This document shows, piece by piece, positions 14,281-25,672 of a stretch of 64,000 bases of DNA. The position numbers were made by a program, and so were the translations under genes. The stretch is from Flaccisagitta enflata (lineage: Eukaryota > Chaetognatha > Sagittoidea > Aphragmophora): the NCBI GenBank assembly GCA_965153355.1, contig OZ231128.1, positions 36,952,001 through 37,016,000 of the forward strand. The letters are read 5' to 3'. The notes beneath the pieces are model-generated. The model was not told the DNA's origin and made no database searches. It worked only from the letters and a program-made list of their open reading frames with translations. The stretch's first letter is position 1. Every line of letters begins with the position of its first letter.

Positions 14281-14339
14281 TTTTTTGCATTTCAAAATAT
14301 TTTAGGCGGCGGCGGAGCCGCTCGCCGAGTCAGCGGCTT

Positions 14340-15129
14340 AAGTATGTAAATATGTAAGTATGTAATTAGGTAAGTATGTAATTATGTAAGTAAGTATGTA
14401 TGTAAGTATGTAGTATGTAAGTATGTAGTAAGTAAGTATGTAGTATGTTAAGTATGTAGTATGAAGTTATGTAGTTGTGTGTAGTATGAAGTAGTGTACA
14501 TTATTAACATTTTTAACATTTTTAACATTTTTGATATTTTTAACATTTTTAACGTATGTAAGTATGTAAGTATGTAAGTATGTAAGTATGTAAGTATGTA
14601 AGTATGTAAGTACATTCATGTGAGTATGTAGGTAAGTATGTAAGTAAGTATGTAGGTATGTAAGTAAGTATGTAAGTAAGTATGTAAGTAAGTATGTAAG
14701 TATGTATGTAAGTATGTAAATATGTAAGTATGTAAGTAAGTAAGTATGTAAGTATGTAAGTATGTAAGTAAGTAAGCATGTCAGTATGTAAGTATGTGAG
14801 TATGTAGGTAAGTATGTAAGTATGTATGTAAGTATGTAAGTATGTAAGAATGTAAGTATGTAAGTACGTAAGTATGTAAGCAGTGAGTATGTAGGTAAGT
14901 ATGTAAGTATGTAAGTTAGTAAGTATGTATGTAAGTACGTAAGTATGTAAGTATGTAAGTAAGTGAGTATGTAGGTAAGTATGTAAGTATGTTAGTATGT
15001 AAGTAAGTATGTAGGTATGTAAGTATGTAAGTAAGTATGTAAGTATGTATGTAAGTATGTAAGGATGTATGTATGTAAGTATGTAAGTAAGTATGTAGGT
15101 AAGTATGTATGTATGTATGTACGTATGTA
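14340..15129. repeat. (GTATGTAA)n array
   Basis: Imperfect GTAA/GTAT arrays. The first part (14340-14492) has a near copy at about 17060-17235 with the same irregular order of units. Confidence 0.9.
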
Positions 15130-15636
15130 CAGCCCTGATTTTAGAGTGGGCCCGCGGGCCCGAGGCCCGCATTTCTGCTGTCGGGCCCGCAAGTTTTTCT
15201 AACTGCGGGCCCGACGGGCCCGCTCATGTTTGGCTCATCATTTTTTATTAATACTGAAGTGGTACATTGATTTTTTTTGTTTCATTTATATTTCCTTCTC
15301 TTTTCTCTGTTTCTTTCTTTCTTTCTCACTTTCTTTCTCTCTCTTTTCTTTTCTATCTTTTTTTTTGTTTCTTTCTTTATTTGTATATTTCTTTCATTCT
15401 TTCCTCCTATTTCTCTTTTCTTTTTTTTTTTTCTTTCTTTACTAGAAACATCAAATTTTTTTTGTTAGCAACCCTACAAGGGACGGACTCCTTTTGAACA
15501 CAGGAGGACTTCCATACTTATTTGTCACTCCGTTTGTATGTTTATCCCCTCCCTATCAGACCTCTTAGGCTTCAAATCAGGCTCCTCAGGTCGGGTTTCG
15601 CAGAACACATTTACCCTTTGAGCAACTGTTTTTTTT

Positions 15637-15668
<32 letters not shown>

Positions 15669-15928
15669 TCCTTCCTTCCTTCCTTTCTGTTTTCCTTTCT
15701 TTCTTTTTGTCTTTCTCTTCTTACTTCCTTTCCTTCTTTCCCCTCTGTTTTTCTATCTTTTTTTCTCTCTTTCTTTTTTCCTTTCTTTCTATCTTTCTCT
15801 CTTTCTGTCTTTCTTTCTTTCTTTTGACAGTAAATTTGTCGGGCCCGCTGTTTTTCAGTCGGGCCCGCCAAATTTGATGGAAGCGTGCCCGACTGGCCCG
15901 CTCAGAAAAATCACTAAGATCAGGGCTG
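15130..15928. mobile_element. hAT-like non-autonomous transposon with 8-bp TSD
   Basis: Termini CAGCCCTGATTTTAGAG and, inverted, CAGCCCTGATCTTAGTG, giving about 17 bp of inverted repeat with two mismatches. Exact 8-bp flanks CGTATGTA (15122-15129 and 15929-15936). Both ends are rich in GGGCCCG motifs; the middle is a T/C tract with (TTTC)n and (TTCC)n at 15638-15830. No transposase. CAG...CTG termini and an 8-bp duplication are hAT hallmarks. The surrounding GTATGTA array weakens the TSD evidence slightly, but the leading C is rare in the array. Confidence 0.75.
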
Positions 15929-16103
15929 CGTATGTATGTAAGTATGTATGTAAGTAAGTAAGTAAGTAAGAAAGTAAGTATGTAAGTATGTAAGTAAGTA
16001 TGTAAGTAAGTATGTAAGTAAGTTTGCATGTAAGTAAGTATGTATGTAAGTATGTAAGTATGTAGTATGTATGTAAGTATGTAAGTAAATATGTAAGTAT
16101 GTA

Positions 16104-17047
16104 CAGTCGAGCTTCACTAGAGCGCACCCGCTAATAAGGCATCCCTCGCTAAATGGCATGATTTCAAAAATCCCGACTGGTTTGCCTTAGTTTTATTGTT
16201 GAGGAACCCCGTCTATAGCGCACCCGCCTATAAGGCAAATTTCACTTGAAGGCATAAAGATAGGTGTGAGATAAGGTTTTTTGTGCTCGCTTAGAAGGCA
16301 TGAAGAAGAAGAAGAAGAAGAAGAAGAAGAAGAAGAAGAAGAAGAAGAAGAAGAAGAAGAAGAAGAAGAAGAAGAAGAAGAAGAAAAAGAAGAAGAAGAA
16401 GAAGAAAAAAATGAAGAAAATGAAGAAGAAAATGAAAGAGAAAATGCAGAAAGGTTGCGGTTATCAAGAGCGGTGATCGTGATGATGATGTCGGTGATTT
16501 TCAAGTTATGATGACGATTTCGATGACGCCGAGTCTGATGCATCACCATGACGATCAAGATGAAAATGAAAGTGCAGAAACCATCGACATCGGGAGAAAG
16601 AATGCCGCTGACAACCACCAAATATCATTCACTGTATCTTATCTCGATTTTGAGTGAGAAGTAAGAAACAGATCCTGAAAATTGACAAAATTCTTATTCT
16701 TAATTAAAGAACATTACTTGTCTGCATTTCTCTTGCGCTGCGTCCATCTACCCTTGGTTTGACTGTCTGTCACTTGGCATTTTTTTAATCTGCACGTTCC
16801 AATTTATGTTTGTCAATCTGTCTCTTCCATCTCTTTTTGCTTCTAAGAAGTATGTATAAAATTGTATATCTAATTTTCACTACCACATGGCATGGTTAGA
16901 TCAATCTGACTAGAGTACTGTCTATAAGAGAGAAAAAAAAATATGAATGTAAACCATAAAGAAAGTCATGCTCGGCAATAAAGCATCCCGCCTTGAAGGC
17001 ATAGAATGAGTCGGTCCCTTCAAATGCCTTCTAGTGAAGCTTAACTG
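16104..17047. mobile_element. pogo/Tigger-like non-autonomous element, TA TSD
   Basis: Ends CAGTCGAGCTTCACTAGA and, inverted, CAGTTAAGCTTCACTAGA, with TA on both sides (16102-16103, 17048-17049). Internal short repeats of GCGCACCCGC, AAGGCAT and GAAGGCATA occur near both ends, and a (GAA)n array lies at 16298-16386. No transposase. CAGTYRA termini with TA fit the pogo/Tigger group. Confidence 0.7.
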
Positions 17048-17049
17048 TA

Positions 17050-17240
17050 TGTATGTATGTATGCAAGTATGTAAATATGAAAGTATATAATTAGGTAAGT
17101 ATGTAATTATGTAAGTATGTAAGTATGTATGTAAGTAAGTATGTAGTATGTAAGTATGTAGTAAGTAAGTATGTACTATGTTAAGTATGTAGTATGAAGT
17201 TATGTAGTTGTGTGTAGTATGAAGTTGTGTAGTTTTGTGT
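17050..17240. repeat. (GTAAGTAT)n array, resuming the outer array
   Basis: Repeats the unit order of 14340-14492, including AATTAGGTAAGTATG and GTATGAAGTTATGTAG, on the other side of the nested insertions. Confidence 0.8.
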
Positions 17241-17304
17241 AACTTAGCACGCGACTGTTGGCCTGTTGGGCTTGTTTCTTATGTACTAGTAGTTGAGGAA
17301 GTAG

Positions 17305-17306
17305 TA

Positions 17307-17361
<55 letters not shown>

Positions 17362-17462
17362 CGTGCATCAAGTTGAACCTCGATAAAATAGAAGATTTTG
17401 GTAATGAGCGATATGGGGAAATAACAGTGATGACGAGGTCGCGCGAGGGAGTGAGGAGTGAT

Positions 17463-17523
<61 letters not shown>

Positions 17524-17525
17524 AT
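17305..17525. repeat. Two (TAG)n arrays around a 100-bp spacer
   Basis: 17308-17362 and 17463-17524. Confidence 0.95.
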
Positions 17526-17906
17526 AACGAGCCCGATCATGCAAAAATCCTGACTGTGTCAATGAATGTTGTGAATTTCGCGCTAAATGTGTGCGATCTA
17601 TGTATCTATGTAGAGACAGACTCGCCATGACTTATAAAGACCGAGAAATATGCGGGTTTTCACGAGGCGTTGTAGCACGACGGATGGATGGATAGACAGA
17701 CAGACGGAAGGACGGACAGACGGATCGATGGACCCCCTTCTACAAATGCGGGAATCCATTCAAAAAAAGAAACTGCAGTATCACGAATTGTTTGCGTTTT
17801 CAAGTCTCATGGTTTTTTTCCACTTGATTTCCTGCAAGAATACGTGTATAATGCATGTATAATGCCTTGGCGTCACGATTTCCAAACGAAAGATAAGACA
17901 TCAAAC

Positions 17907-17908
17907 AT

Positions 17909-17998
<90 letters not shown>
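17907..17998. repeat. (CT)n microsatellite
   Basis: Pure CT of about 90 bp. A run of GACAGACAGACGG units with GGAC motifs lies upstream (17683-17730), possibly an HP remnant. Confidence 0.97.
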
Positions 17999-18002
<4 letters not shown>

Positions 18003-18009
18003 TCTGTTC

Positions 18010-18300
18010 GTGTTTTCCCCCTCTGTCGTAGCGCCTCTTGTTTACATTATGAGGATGTTTTCTTTTGTTGTTGCAGTTAATGTTTCCATCATGACTCTTC
18101 TTCATAGAATAGTTATTGTTGTTATTTCTTTCCGCTCTTTTATATCGTCCTTGTTGTTGTTATTTTTGCGGTTGTCGTTGTTTGTCTTGTTATCGTTATT
18201 GTTGTTGATGATTTTGTTTTCTGTTGTTTTTTTTTTCTATCTTTCTCTATTGAACGGCTGCGCATAGGGACGGCTTCCTTGCGACGCAGAAGGGCATAGG
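18010..18300. other. Unique non-coding sequence
   Basis: TTGTTGTT-rich; no gene recognised. Confidence 0.45.
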
Positions 18301-18317
18301 CAGAGAGAGAGAGAGGG

Positions 18318-18364
<47 letters not shown>
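18301..18364. repeat. (AG)n microsatellite
   Basis: AG repeat of about 60 bp. Confidence 0.97.
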
Positions 18365-18366
<2 letters not shown>

Positions 18367-18555
18367 AGAAAGTAGATTCTGGAGAAAAAACCAGGATGAG
18401 GAGCGGGAGGAGGTGGAGTGAAAGAGAGATTGAGAGAGAAGGTGGGGAGAGGAAGCAATGATAGATAAGGTTGCCTGGACAACGGGTAAACAATGTTAGC
18501 CAACGGAAGATTAATCACCCAGTGCAGCTAAGCGAGTGTGCCTTTTGTCAACTCT

Positions 18556-18558
<3 letters not shown>

Positions 18559-18651
<93 letters not shown>
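18559..18651. repeat. (CT)n microsatellite
   Basis: Pure CT of about 92 bp, opposite in polarity to the AG array 200 bp upstream. Confidence 0.97.
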
Positions 18652-18653
<2 letters not shown>

Positions 18654-19125
18654 CAATGTCCTGCCAACTACTCGCTTGCTCTCTTATCTATCTATCGACT
18701 TTTTTCCCATTCTCCCTGTCTTTCTTATCACAACCATGTTCTGCTCTTTGGTTCTGTCCTGTTAGCTTACTCTCTGGCTCTCTGTTTTTTGTTAGTTTGA
18801 GGAAAAATGGAAGAGAAGTCTATAATTTGGTAAATGATTAAATGTTGATGATAAATGTGATGGGTGAAAACAAGCGAAAGCGGAGGTGATGGAAAAAACA
18901 AATCTACCGTAACCGTATCCATTTCAACTCGATTCATTGCTTAGAATTGTTCTGAAGTTCTCTAGTGGGTACATCCATGTTTTTTTTCTTACATGTCTTT
19001 TGTTTCTGGCTCTTTTGAACTCTTTGTTTAGGATTCTACTTTGTAATAGGATACCTTTTTTTTCTTCGCGTGTTCGGTATCTGGATCTCTGCGCGTATCT
19101 TTTGACGCCCGATTGCTGTTCTTTT
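18652..19125. other. Unique non-coding sequence
   Basis: No gene recognised. Confidence 0.45.
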
Positions 19126-19249
19126 TAGATGCGTCCTCGCATCTCTATAAGAGGGTCTGTCCCTTGGTAGGTCTGAATGTCTGAATGTCTGAATGTCTGT
19201 CCGGAACGCGAAAATTTCAAAACGCGATTTTCAAGGTTTTCTCTTCATT

Positions 19250-19735
19250 TCTCTTCATGTATCTTTTTGTCTCTTATAGTTCTATTGTCTCTTTCATATC
19301 TTTTGTCTCTATTGTCTCTTTTGTCCCCTGTATGTCTCTTATGTCTCCTATATGTCTCTTATATCTCTTTTGTCTGTTATTTCTCTCTTGTATTTTAGGT
19401 CTGTTATGCCTCTTATTTTTCTTATGTATCTTAGGTCTCTTATGTCTCATTTGTCTCTTTGTCTCTTTTGTCTCCTAAACGTCTCCCATATGTCTCATAT
19501 GTCTCCTATATGTCTCATATGTCTCTTATGTCTCGTATATCTCTTATGTCTCTTATATCTCTTATGTCTCTTATATCTCTTATATCTCTTAAGTCTCTCA
19601 GGTCTCTTATGTCTCTTATGTCTCTTATGTCTCTTCATGTCTCTATTTGTCTCTATATGTCTCTGTATGTTTCTTCATGTCTCTTCATGTCTCTCCATAT
19701 CTCTCCATGTCTCTCCAAGTCCCTTCACTTCTCTT
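19250..19735. repeat. (TCTCTTATG)n minisatellite
   Basis: About 50 imperfect 9-bp units built on TCTCTTATG and TCTCCATG. The frame is open because the period is 9. Confidence 0.9.
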
Positions 19736-19744
19736 CGTGAGGAT

Positions 19745-20035
19745 GAGGCGGGGGGTGTGGGTAGGCATGGGGATAGGGGGGAGGCATGGGGAGGGGTGGG
19801 GAGGCGTGGGGGGAGGGGGGGGGAGGCGTGGGGAGGGTGGGGAGGCGTGGGGGGAGGGTGGAGGGCGTGGGGAGGGGTGGGGAGGGTGGGGGGAGGAGGG
19901 GGTGGGGGTGGGGAGGCGGGGGGGAGGGGTGGGAGGCGTGGGAGGGGGGTGGGGAGGCGTGGGGGAGGGTGGGGAGGCGTGGGGGTGGGAAGGCGTGGGG
20001 GAGCGGGGGGAAGGGATGGGGGCGGGGGGTGGAGA
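19745..20035. repeat. G-rich minisatellite (GGGGAGGCGTGG)n
   Basis: About 290 bp with almost no C or T on the plus strand and dense GGG/GGGG runs. G-quadruplex-forming potential is obvious by inspection. Confidence 0.9.
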
Positions 20036-20201
20036 GAGAGGAATCAGTTTATAATTTTCTCTTTATCTCGATATCTCTGAATCTTTATATTTTCATATTA
20101 TTATATCTTAATATCTTTATATCTTGATAATTTGTATGATAATATCTTACGTCTAAAGAGGACGCATCTATTGGACATCTCTTGGCCTTGTTTTCTTTTT
20201 G

Positions 20202-20384
20202 TAGTCGGGTGATCGCGACTCTATAACCTGTTATGTCTGTCGGTTGGTCAGTCCGTCGGTAACACTTTGCTTGTTCGGCGTTTACAAACGCTTTTTGCAC
20301 CACTGCCCCTGCTCGAATGCCTGGTTAGCCTTTCTGCCCCTGCCCACCCGCACGCGGCTTGGTAGCCGTGTACCAGACCTTGTC
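20202..20384 (+). mobile_element. HP element, full copy
   Basis: Hairpin AGTCGGGTGATCGCGACT (20203-20220, one mismatch in the stem), CTATAACC, GTCGGTTGG, CCTGCCCACCCGCACGCGG, TAGCCGTGTACC, end ACCTTGTCC. It begins 8 bp after the end of the preceding copy, in the same orientation. Confidence 0.72.
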
Positions 20385-21100
20385 CTTTTTTTTGGGGGGG
20401 GGGGGAGGTTGGGAGGCTAGAGGGAATCTGAGGTCGACAAAAGCTGTTTGAAACACGATTGAAATGCCACAGAAAACAAACAAACCAAGAGAGGGGGGAA
20501 AGGGGGGGGGGCGTTGGTCCTCAAACATATCAAAGAGAAGAAGTGATGGCCAAAGGGAAGGGCGTCGTATAGTGGAAAGGGATAGTGAAAGCCGGGCAGT
20601 TGCTCAAGGCTCCCATCATTTTTGTCCCAATTACTCTTTCTAGGCATCACAATCTTATCAACATCCGATTCCATAAAATGGAGGGAATGATATCGTCGTT
20701 GTCTGAAAGTGATTAAAATGGACTAAAATGCCATCTACTTTAGGAAAATGGTTGTTGTATTATGGAAGACAATTGTTCAAAAGGCAATTACTTTGAGTGA
20801 ATTTTGCTTAGGCCATACAATGTCAACATGGCTCATTTGACGTCTTTATCGTACCTCACTCCGTCCTTTCGTCGGCTGTGAGGACAATCGGGAAAGACGA
20901 GACAGAAAATGCATGACAATGATGAAAAAAAGCCTCTCTCTTCTAGGAGACCGAGTCAGAAAAAAATACTTCATTTCAGAAAACGAACATAATTAAAACC
21001 TTGATATACATGTCTAATCGGTCTGATATACTGGAGAGTGCTATTGTAGTTCCTTGACTAACAGCCGCCTTCTCGCTAATGGCTTATTAAATGGTCTTTG
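20385..21100. other. Unique non-coding sequence with short G-runs
   Basis: Two G-runs (about 20394-20408 and 20500-20512); otherwise nothing recognised. Confidence 0.45.
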
Positions 21101-21102
21101 AG

Positions 21103-21104
21103 AA

Positions 21105-21196
<92 letters not shown>
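21103..21196. repeat. (AG)n microsatellite
   Basis: Pure AG of about 90 bp. Confidence 0.97.
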
Positions 21197-21199
<3 letters not shown>

Positions 21200-21234
21200 T
21201 GATAGAAATCGGATGAGAGACATGAAGATAGCAT

Positions 21235-21690
21235 GAGGTAAACAAAGCCTTTCTAAAGAATGACAGAAAGTCTTCTACTCTCCTAGAGAATGATAGAATG
21301 CCCAAGCTAGCTCGACAAAGACAGAGTATTCTCAAGAAGGATAGAATGCCCTAGTTAGCTTGACAGAGACAGAGTATTCTCAAGAAAGATAGAATGCCCA
21401 AGCCAGCTCAACAGAGACAGTTTTCAATTCCAGAAAAGGATAGAATGCCCAAGCCAGCTTGACCGAGACAGAGTTTTCTCAAGAAAGATAGAATGCCCAA
21501 GCTAGCTTGACAGAGACAGAGTCTTCCAAAGAATGATAGCATGCCCAAGCGCGCTTGACAGAGACAGAGTCTTCCAGAGAATGATAGAATGCCCAAGCTA
21601 GCTTGACAGAGACAGAGTCTTCCAGAGAATGATAGAATGCCCAAGTCAGCTTGACAGAGACAGAGTCTTCCAGAGAATGATAGAAAGCGG
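21235..21690. repeat. 48-bp minisatellite
   Basis: About nine units containing GAATGATAGAATGCCCAAGC and TTGACAGAGACAGAGTCTTC. The minus-strand frame stays open as a 16-residue repeat because 48 is divisible by three. Confidence 0.9.
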
Positions 21691-21885
21691 ATGCCAGGCT
21701 TGTCTCTTTTTTTTCTTGCGACGGCATGAAGTGGAAGATGAAGAGAAAAGTGATCCGATTTTCCGCATTTTAATTACCATCGGCCAGTCTGACATCGGCC
21801 CACGCGCACGCGCCACAGACACGCGACACTATTCAAATTAAGACAAATACACACAAGCGCAAGCACAAATTGACACACATAAACA

Positions 21886-22575
<690 letters not shown>

Positions 22576-22576
22576 G

Positions 22577-22642
<66 letters not shown>
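22577..22642. repeat. (AG)n microsatellite
   Basis: AG repeat ending in a CAGACGG motif. Confidence 0.97.
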
Positions 22643-22645
<3 letters not shown>

Positions 22646-23027
22646 GGTTAGACAAAACAAACAAACATAAAACAAACAAAGGGAAAAAAAAACACACACA
22701 AATAGAGAACGTGATAAAGAAACAGACAAACAAAATGAAGCCTGATAAATACACGGAAACAGAAGTGCGCCGGGAACGGCCGGTTGAAACTTGAGAGATT
22801 ATTCAAATTTATTCGTTGAATTCGAGTCGGCGCAAAAAGCAGCGGCGGAGAATGAAAAAAAAAGAACGATAGGAAGAAAAAAGAAACAAAAAGACAAGGA
22901 GGAAAAAAGGAAGGAAAGAAAAAAAAACAGAAAAAAATTTCAAAAAGAAAAAAAAAAAACGAAACAAAAGTGGAAAAAAAAGGAAGAGAATCAACGATAA
23001 GAATTTTTGCTTGCGCATAGTAAAAAA
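22643..23027. other. A-rich non-coding sequence
   Basis: Purine-rich with many AAAA runs; no gene recognised. Confidence 0.45.
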
Positions 23028-23221
23028 ACAAGGCCGGATACGCGGCTACCGAAGTCGCGTGCGGGTGGGCAGGGGCCATATTTGAGGTCACCAGACCATA
23101 TGGGCAGGAGCAGTGAGGTCAAAGAAATAAAATCATAAAGAAAAAATAAAGTGTGACCGACCGACCGACCAACCAACCGACGGACAAAGCGGGTTGTAGA
23201 GTCGCGTACACGCGACTAAAA
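23028..23221 (-). mobile_element. HP element, full-length reference copy
   Basis: ACAAGGCCGGATACGCGGCT at the left, GAAGTCGCGTGCGGGTGGGC, a body shared with 55777-55966 (GGTCACCAGACCATATGGGC region), GACC repeats, CAAAGCGGGTTGTAG, hairpin AGTCGCGTACACGCGACT (23200-23217), then AAAA. About 194 bp. It differs from its inverse-oriented relative at 55.8 kb only by scattered substitutions and array length. Confidence 0.8.
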
Positions 23222-23795
23222 AGAAGGAAGAAGAAGAAGACGATGTTGCAACGCATAATGTGTGAGTTGATTAAGACATCCTGATGCGGAATTATGGGCA
23301 GATAGTGGTGCTGGCGATGGTTGTGGAAGTTGTGGTTCCTCCTCCTCAAGTTGGGGGAAGGGGTAAAGGGAAGGCGAAGATAAGAGATTTTAAAGAGAAA
23401 GCGTTCCATGCCTAATGCTTTTAAAATAAACCTTGCCTTGCCTCTCCTTATTTGTGCGCTACACCGTTTGAATATAATATCATATAATAAACAGTTTTGC
23501 TTTATCATTGAATGATCCTAAGGATTTCTATAGTATTTGATCCGGTCGTTTATACTGTTGTACTTCCGTCTCTTCCGTACATCAGATTCGATTTTGCAAA
23601 AAGAAAAAATGATAAAGAAAAGAATTCGTTTTAGCACTCGACAGATCATTTCCCACTTTCATCGCGCGTGCAGTCAACGGGCGAGATTCATGCGACATGC
23701 AATTTGGGCCGAAGATATCGACTTCGGTCTGCCCGCAGCCATTTTGAAACAATGTTAACCACATCGTTGTATAAATATATTCAACAACCCAAAAA
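23222..23795. other. Unique non-coding sequence
   Basis: No gene recognised. Confidence 0.45.
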
Positions 23796-23988
23796 ACAAG
23801 TGATTCGGGGTCACAATATCGTTGCGGACGTGTGGGAAGGGGCATCCAACCCCTATCTACACCCCACGCCCCCCACACATACACAAAAACCATCTAAAAT
23901 GCTCATTTTCGCACTTTTCGACTCGTGTCCATGAACCGACGGACAAACGGACAAAGCCTCTTATAGAGTTGCGTCTCCGCGACTAAAA
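23796..23988 (-). mobile_element. HP element, GGGGTCAC-ended variant
   Basis: ACAAGTGATTCGGGGTCACA at the left (as at 6853), GGACGTGTGGGAAGGGGC, GGAC repeats, CTCTTATAG and hairpin AGTTGCGTCTCCGCGACT (23967-23984), whose two arms now differ at one pair. Confidence 0.72.
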
Positions 23989-24186
23989 GGAGAGAAGAAT
24001 GTCCTGTGAAGCGATTCACGCAATCGCTGATGCTAAAATGCTCGATATCTCCCGTCAGAATCAGATAAGCCTCATGAGGTTTTGAACATTTTACTAAGCG
24101 AATGGCACGCTTCCTTAGATGTGACATCAGATAAGGCATGTACCACAAACCAATTGACACGGTATCCTGGGAATGTTAGGTAGTTA

Positions 24187-24435
24187 GGGGGCGTTTCTAG
24201 TCAGAGACAATCGCGTTTTGAACGGGCCACTCGATAACTTGCTACGTTCGTTCGCTCGCATCGCTCACTCCACTCACTCGCTCCGCAGCACTTTGCTTCG
24301 CTTGCTTGCTCCGTTCACGGGCTTGCTCACTCACTTCGCTCACTACCTCGTGTTGAAATTCTTTTATACGTGTTCACGCTGTAAACGCGTTTCACGTAAC
24401 CAAACACGTTTTTCATCTTCACTATAAACACGCCC
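24187..24435. mobile_element. M3 element, copy 2 (3-bp TSD TTA)
   Basis: Starts GGGGGCGTTTCTAGT and ends ACTATAAACACGCCC, flanked by TTA at 24184-24186 and 24436-24438. Interior GGGCCACTCG, CTCACTC and CGTGTTCACGCTG blocks as in the other copies. Confidence 0.82.
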
Positions 24436-24438
24436 TTA

Positions 24439-24914
24439 CGCTACAAGTATCACACGCATAAAAAAATCGTTCTTTATCAATGTTTTAAACCGTTTATCTA
24501 AAGCAAATTCATGAATTTAAAGATTTTTAAAGATTTGGCTGATTCTCCTAATGCACGCTATTCCGTCAATTGCCTCATCAATAAAAAAAGGCAAAAACAT
24601 TCTGCTGTTTGGACGATCAACGTACGGTCGAACAGCAAGACTAACAAACAAACGGGGATATAAGAAAATGATTGTAAAAGTAAATATTAGTAATCATTAG
24701 TTAGTTGCTATTACATGATACAAGAATACAAAAATAAATAGTACACATGAAACAAAGATAGCAAAGAATTGCCACTGAAAGGGAAAAGTTTCCCTACAGA
24801 AAATAATTTCATTGACGTTATCCAAGGATAGGAATAGGACTTCCCGTTCCTGTAAGTTCATAAACAAACGTCTCCCTCTAGATTCAAGACAGGAAATAGC
24901 AGCCCAAAGGCAGT
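24439..24914. other. Unique non-coding sequence
   Basis: No gene recognised. Confidence 0.45.
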
Positions 24915-25056
24915 ATACGGTCAGCGGTCCCCGTGCCCTGCTGAAGCATTTTGTGATTAAAGTTGATAGGGGACTCATGGATGGATGGATGTACGGACAG
25001 ATTACCCTTGTGTTATACAGGACTTCACTCCCTTTGGGGGTCGCTGCCGAAAATGC
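24915..25056 (-). mobile_element. FB element, short copy
   Basis: Outer tail GGTCAGCGGTCCCCGTGCCC at the left and CTTTGGGGGTCGCTGCC at the right, about 140 bp apart, the smallest member of the family here. Confidence 0.55.
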
Positions 25057-25275
25057 GTGATTATGCCTCCCATGACCAGAGATTAGGTATCGAGATCCGG
25101 CAATCCGTGTAACGGATAGGATTTATGGGATAACGAATAACGGATAAATCACCATGAAAACCGATCTTTCCTCTTCCTCCTCCTCCTCTTCTTCCTCCTC
25201 TTTCTTCTCCTTCTTCTCTTCTATTCTTCCAAGATCCTTTGTTTCTTTAAGTCGATCTTATACCGCTTTTGGTGT

Positions 25276-25278
<3 letters not shown>

Positions 25279-25369
<91 letters not shown>
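25279..25369. repeat. (CT)n microsatellite
   Basis: Pure CT, preceded by a TCC/TTC-rich tract from 25165. Confidence 0.97.
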
Positions 25370-25372
<3 letters not shown>

Positions 25373-25464
25373 CTCTCGCTTTTAACAGTGTTTAGGCCAA
25401 AGTATGATAGGTGGAACAATATCCTTCTCTCTACCCTAACTGAAATGAATAGAAGAGGGCCTTG

Positions 25465-25672
25465 TATAGTAAGTATAGTAACTATAGAAAGTATAGTAAG
25501 AAAAGTAAAAATAGTAAGTATAGTAAGTATAGTAAGTATAGTAAGTATAGTAAGTATAGTAAGTATAGTAAGTATAGTAAGTATAGTAAGTATAGTAAGT
25601 ATAGTAAGTATAGTAAGTATAGTAAATATAGTAAGTATGGTATGGTAAGTATAGTAAGTTTAGTAAGGATAG
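25465..25672. repeat. (AGTAAGTAT)n 9-bp array
   Basis: About 20 units of AGTAAGTAT with a few variants. Confidence 0.95.

Larger units (their letters stand above)
13943..17277 (+). mobile_element. HP element enlarged by arrays, with two nested DNA transposons
   Basis: Left end is the perfect 18-bp palindrome AGTCGCGTGCACGCGACT (13944-13961), then CTACACCTTGCCGTGTCGG and GTCCGTCGGTAG repeats. The right end, AGCACGCGACTG...GGGCTTGTTT (about 17247-17277), matches the ACAAG-side terminus of other copies (CGCACGCGACTT...CCTTGTTTT). Between them are a GGTACTTTA array, GTATGTAA arrays, an 8-bp-TSD element (15130-15928) and a TA-TSD element (16104-17047). Pairing of the two ends is inference from terminus similarity. 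Confidence 0.55.
19126..20194 (+). mobile_element. HP element (ATGCG stem) enlarged by two arrays
   Basis: Left hairpin AGATGCGTCCTCGCATCT (19127-19144), then CTATAAGAGGG and GTCTGAAT repeats. Right end has GAGGACGCATCTATTGG and CTTGGCCTTGTTTT (to 20194). Between are a TCTCTTATG array and a G-rich minisatellite. The extent is inferred from the match of both ends to shorter copies. Confidence 0.55.

Noticed and set aside
21235-21690. Regular 48-bp repeats considered as a CRISPR array
   Set aside because: The units are contiguous with no unique spacers, and the genome is eukaryotic.
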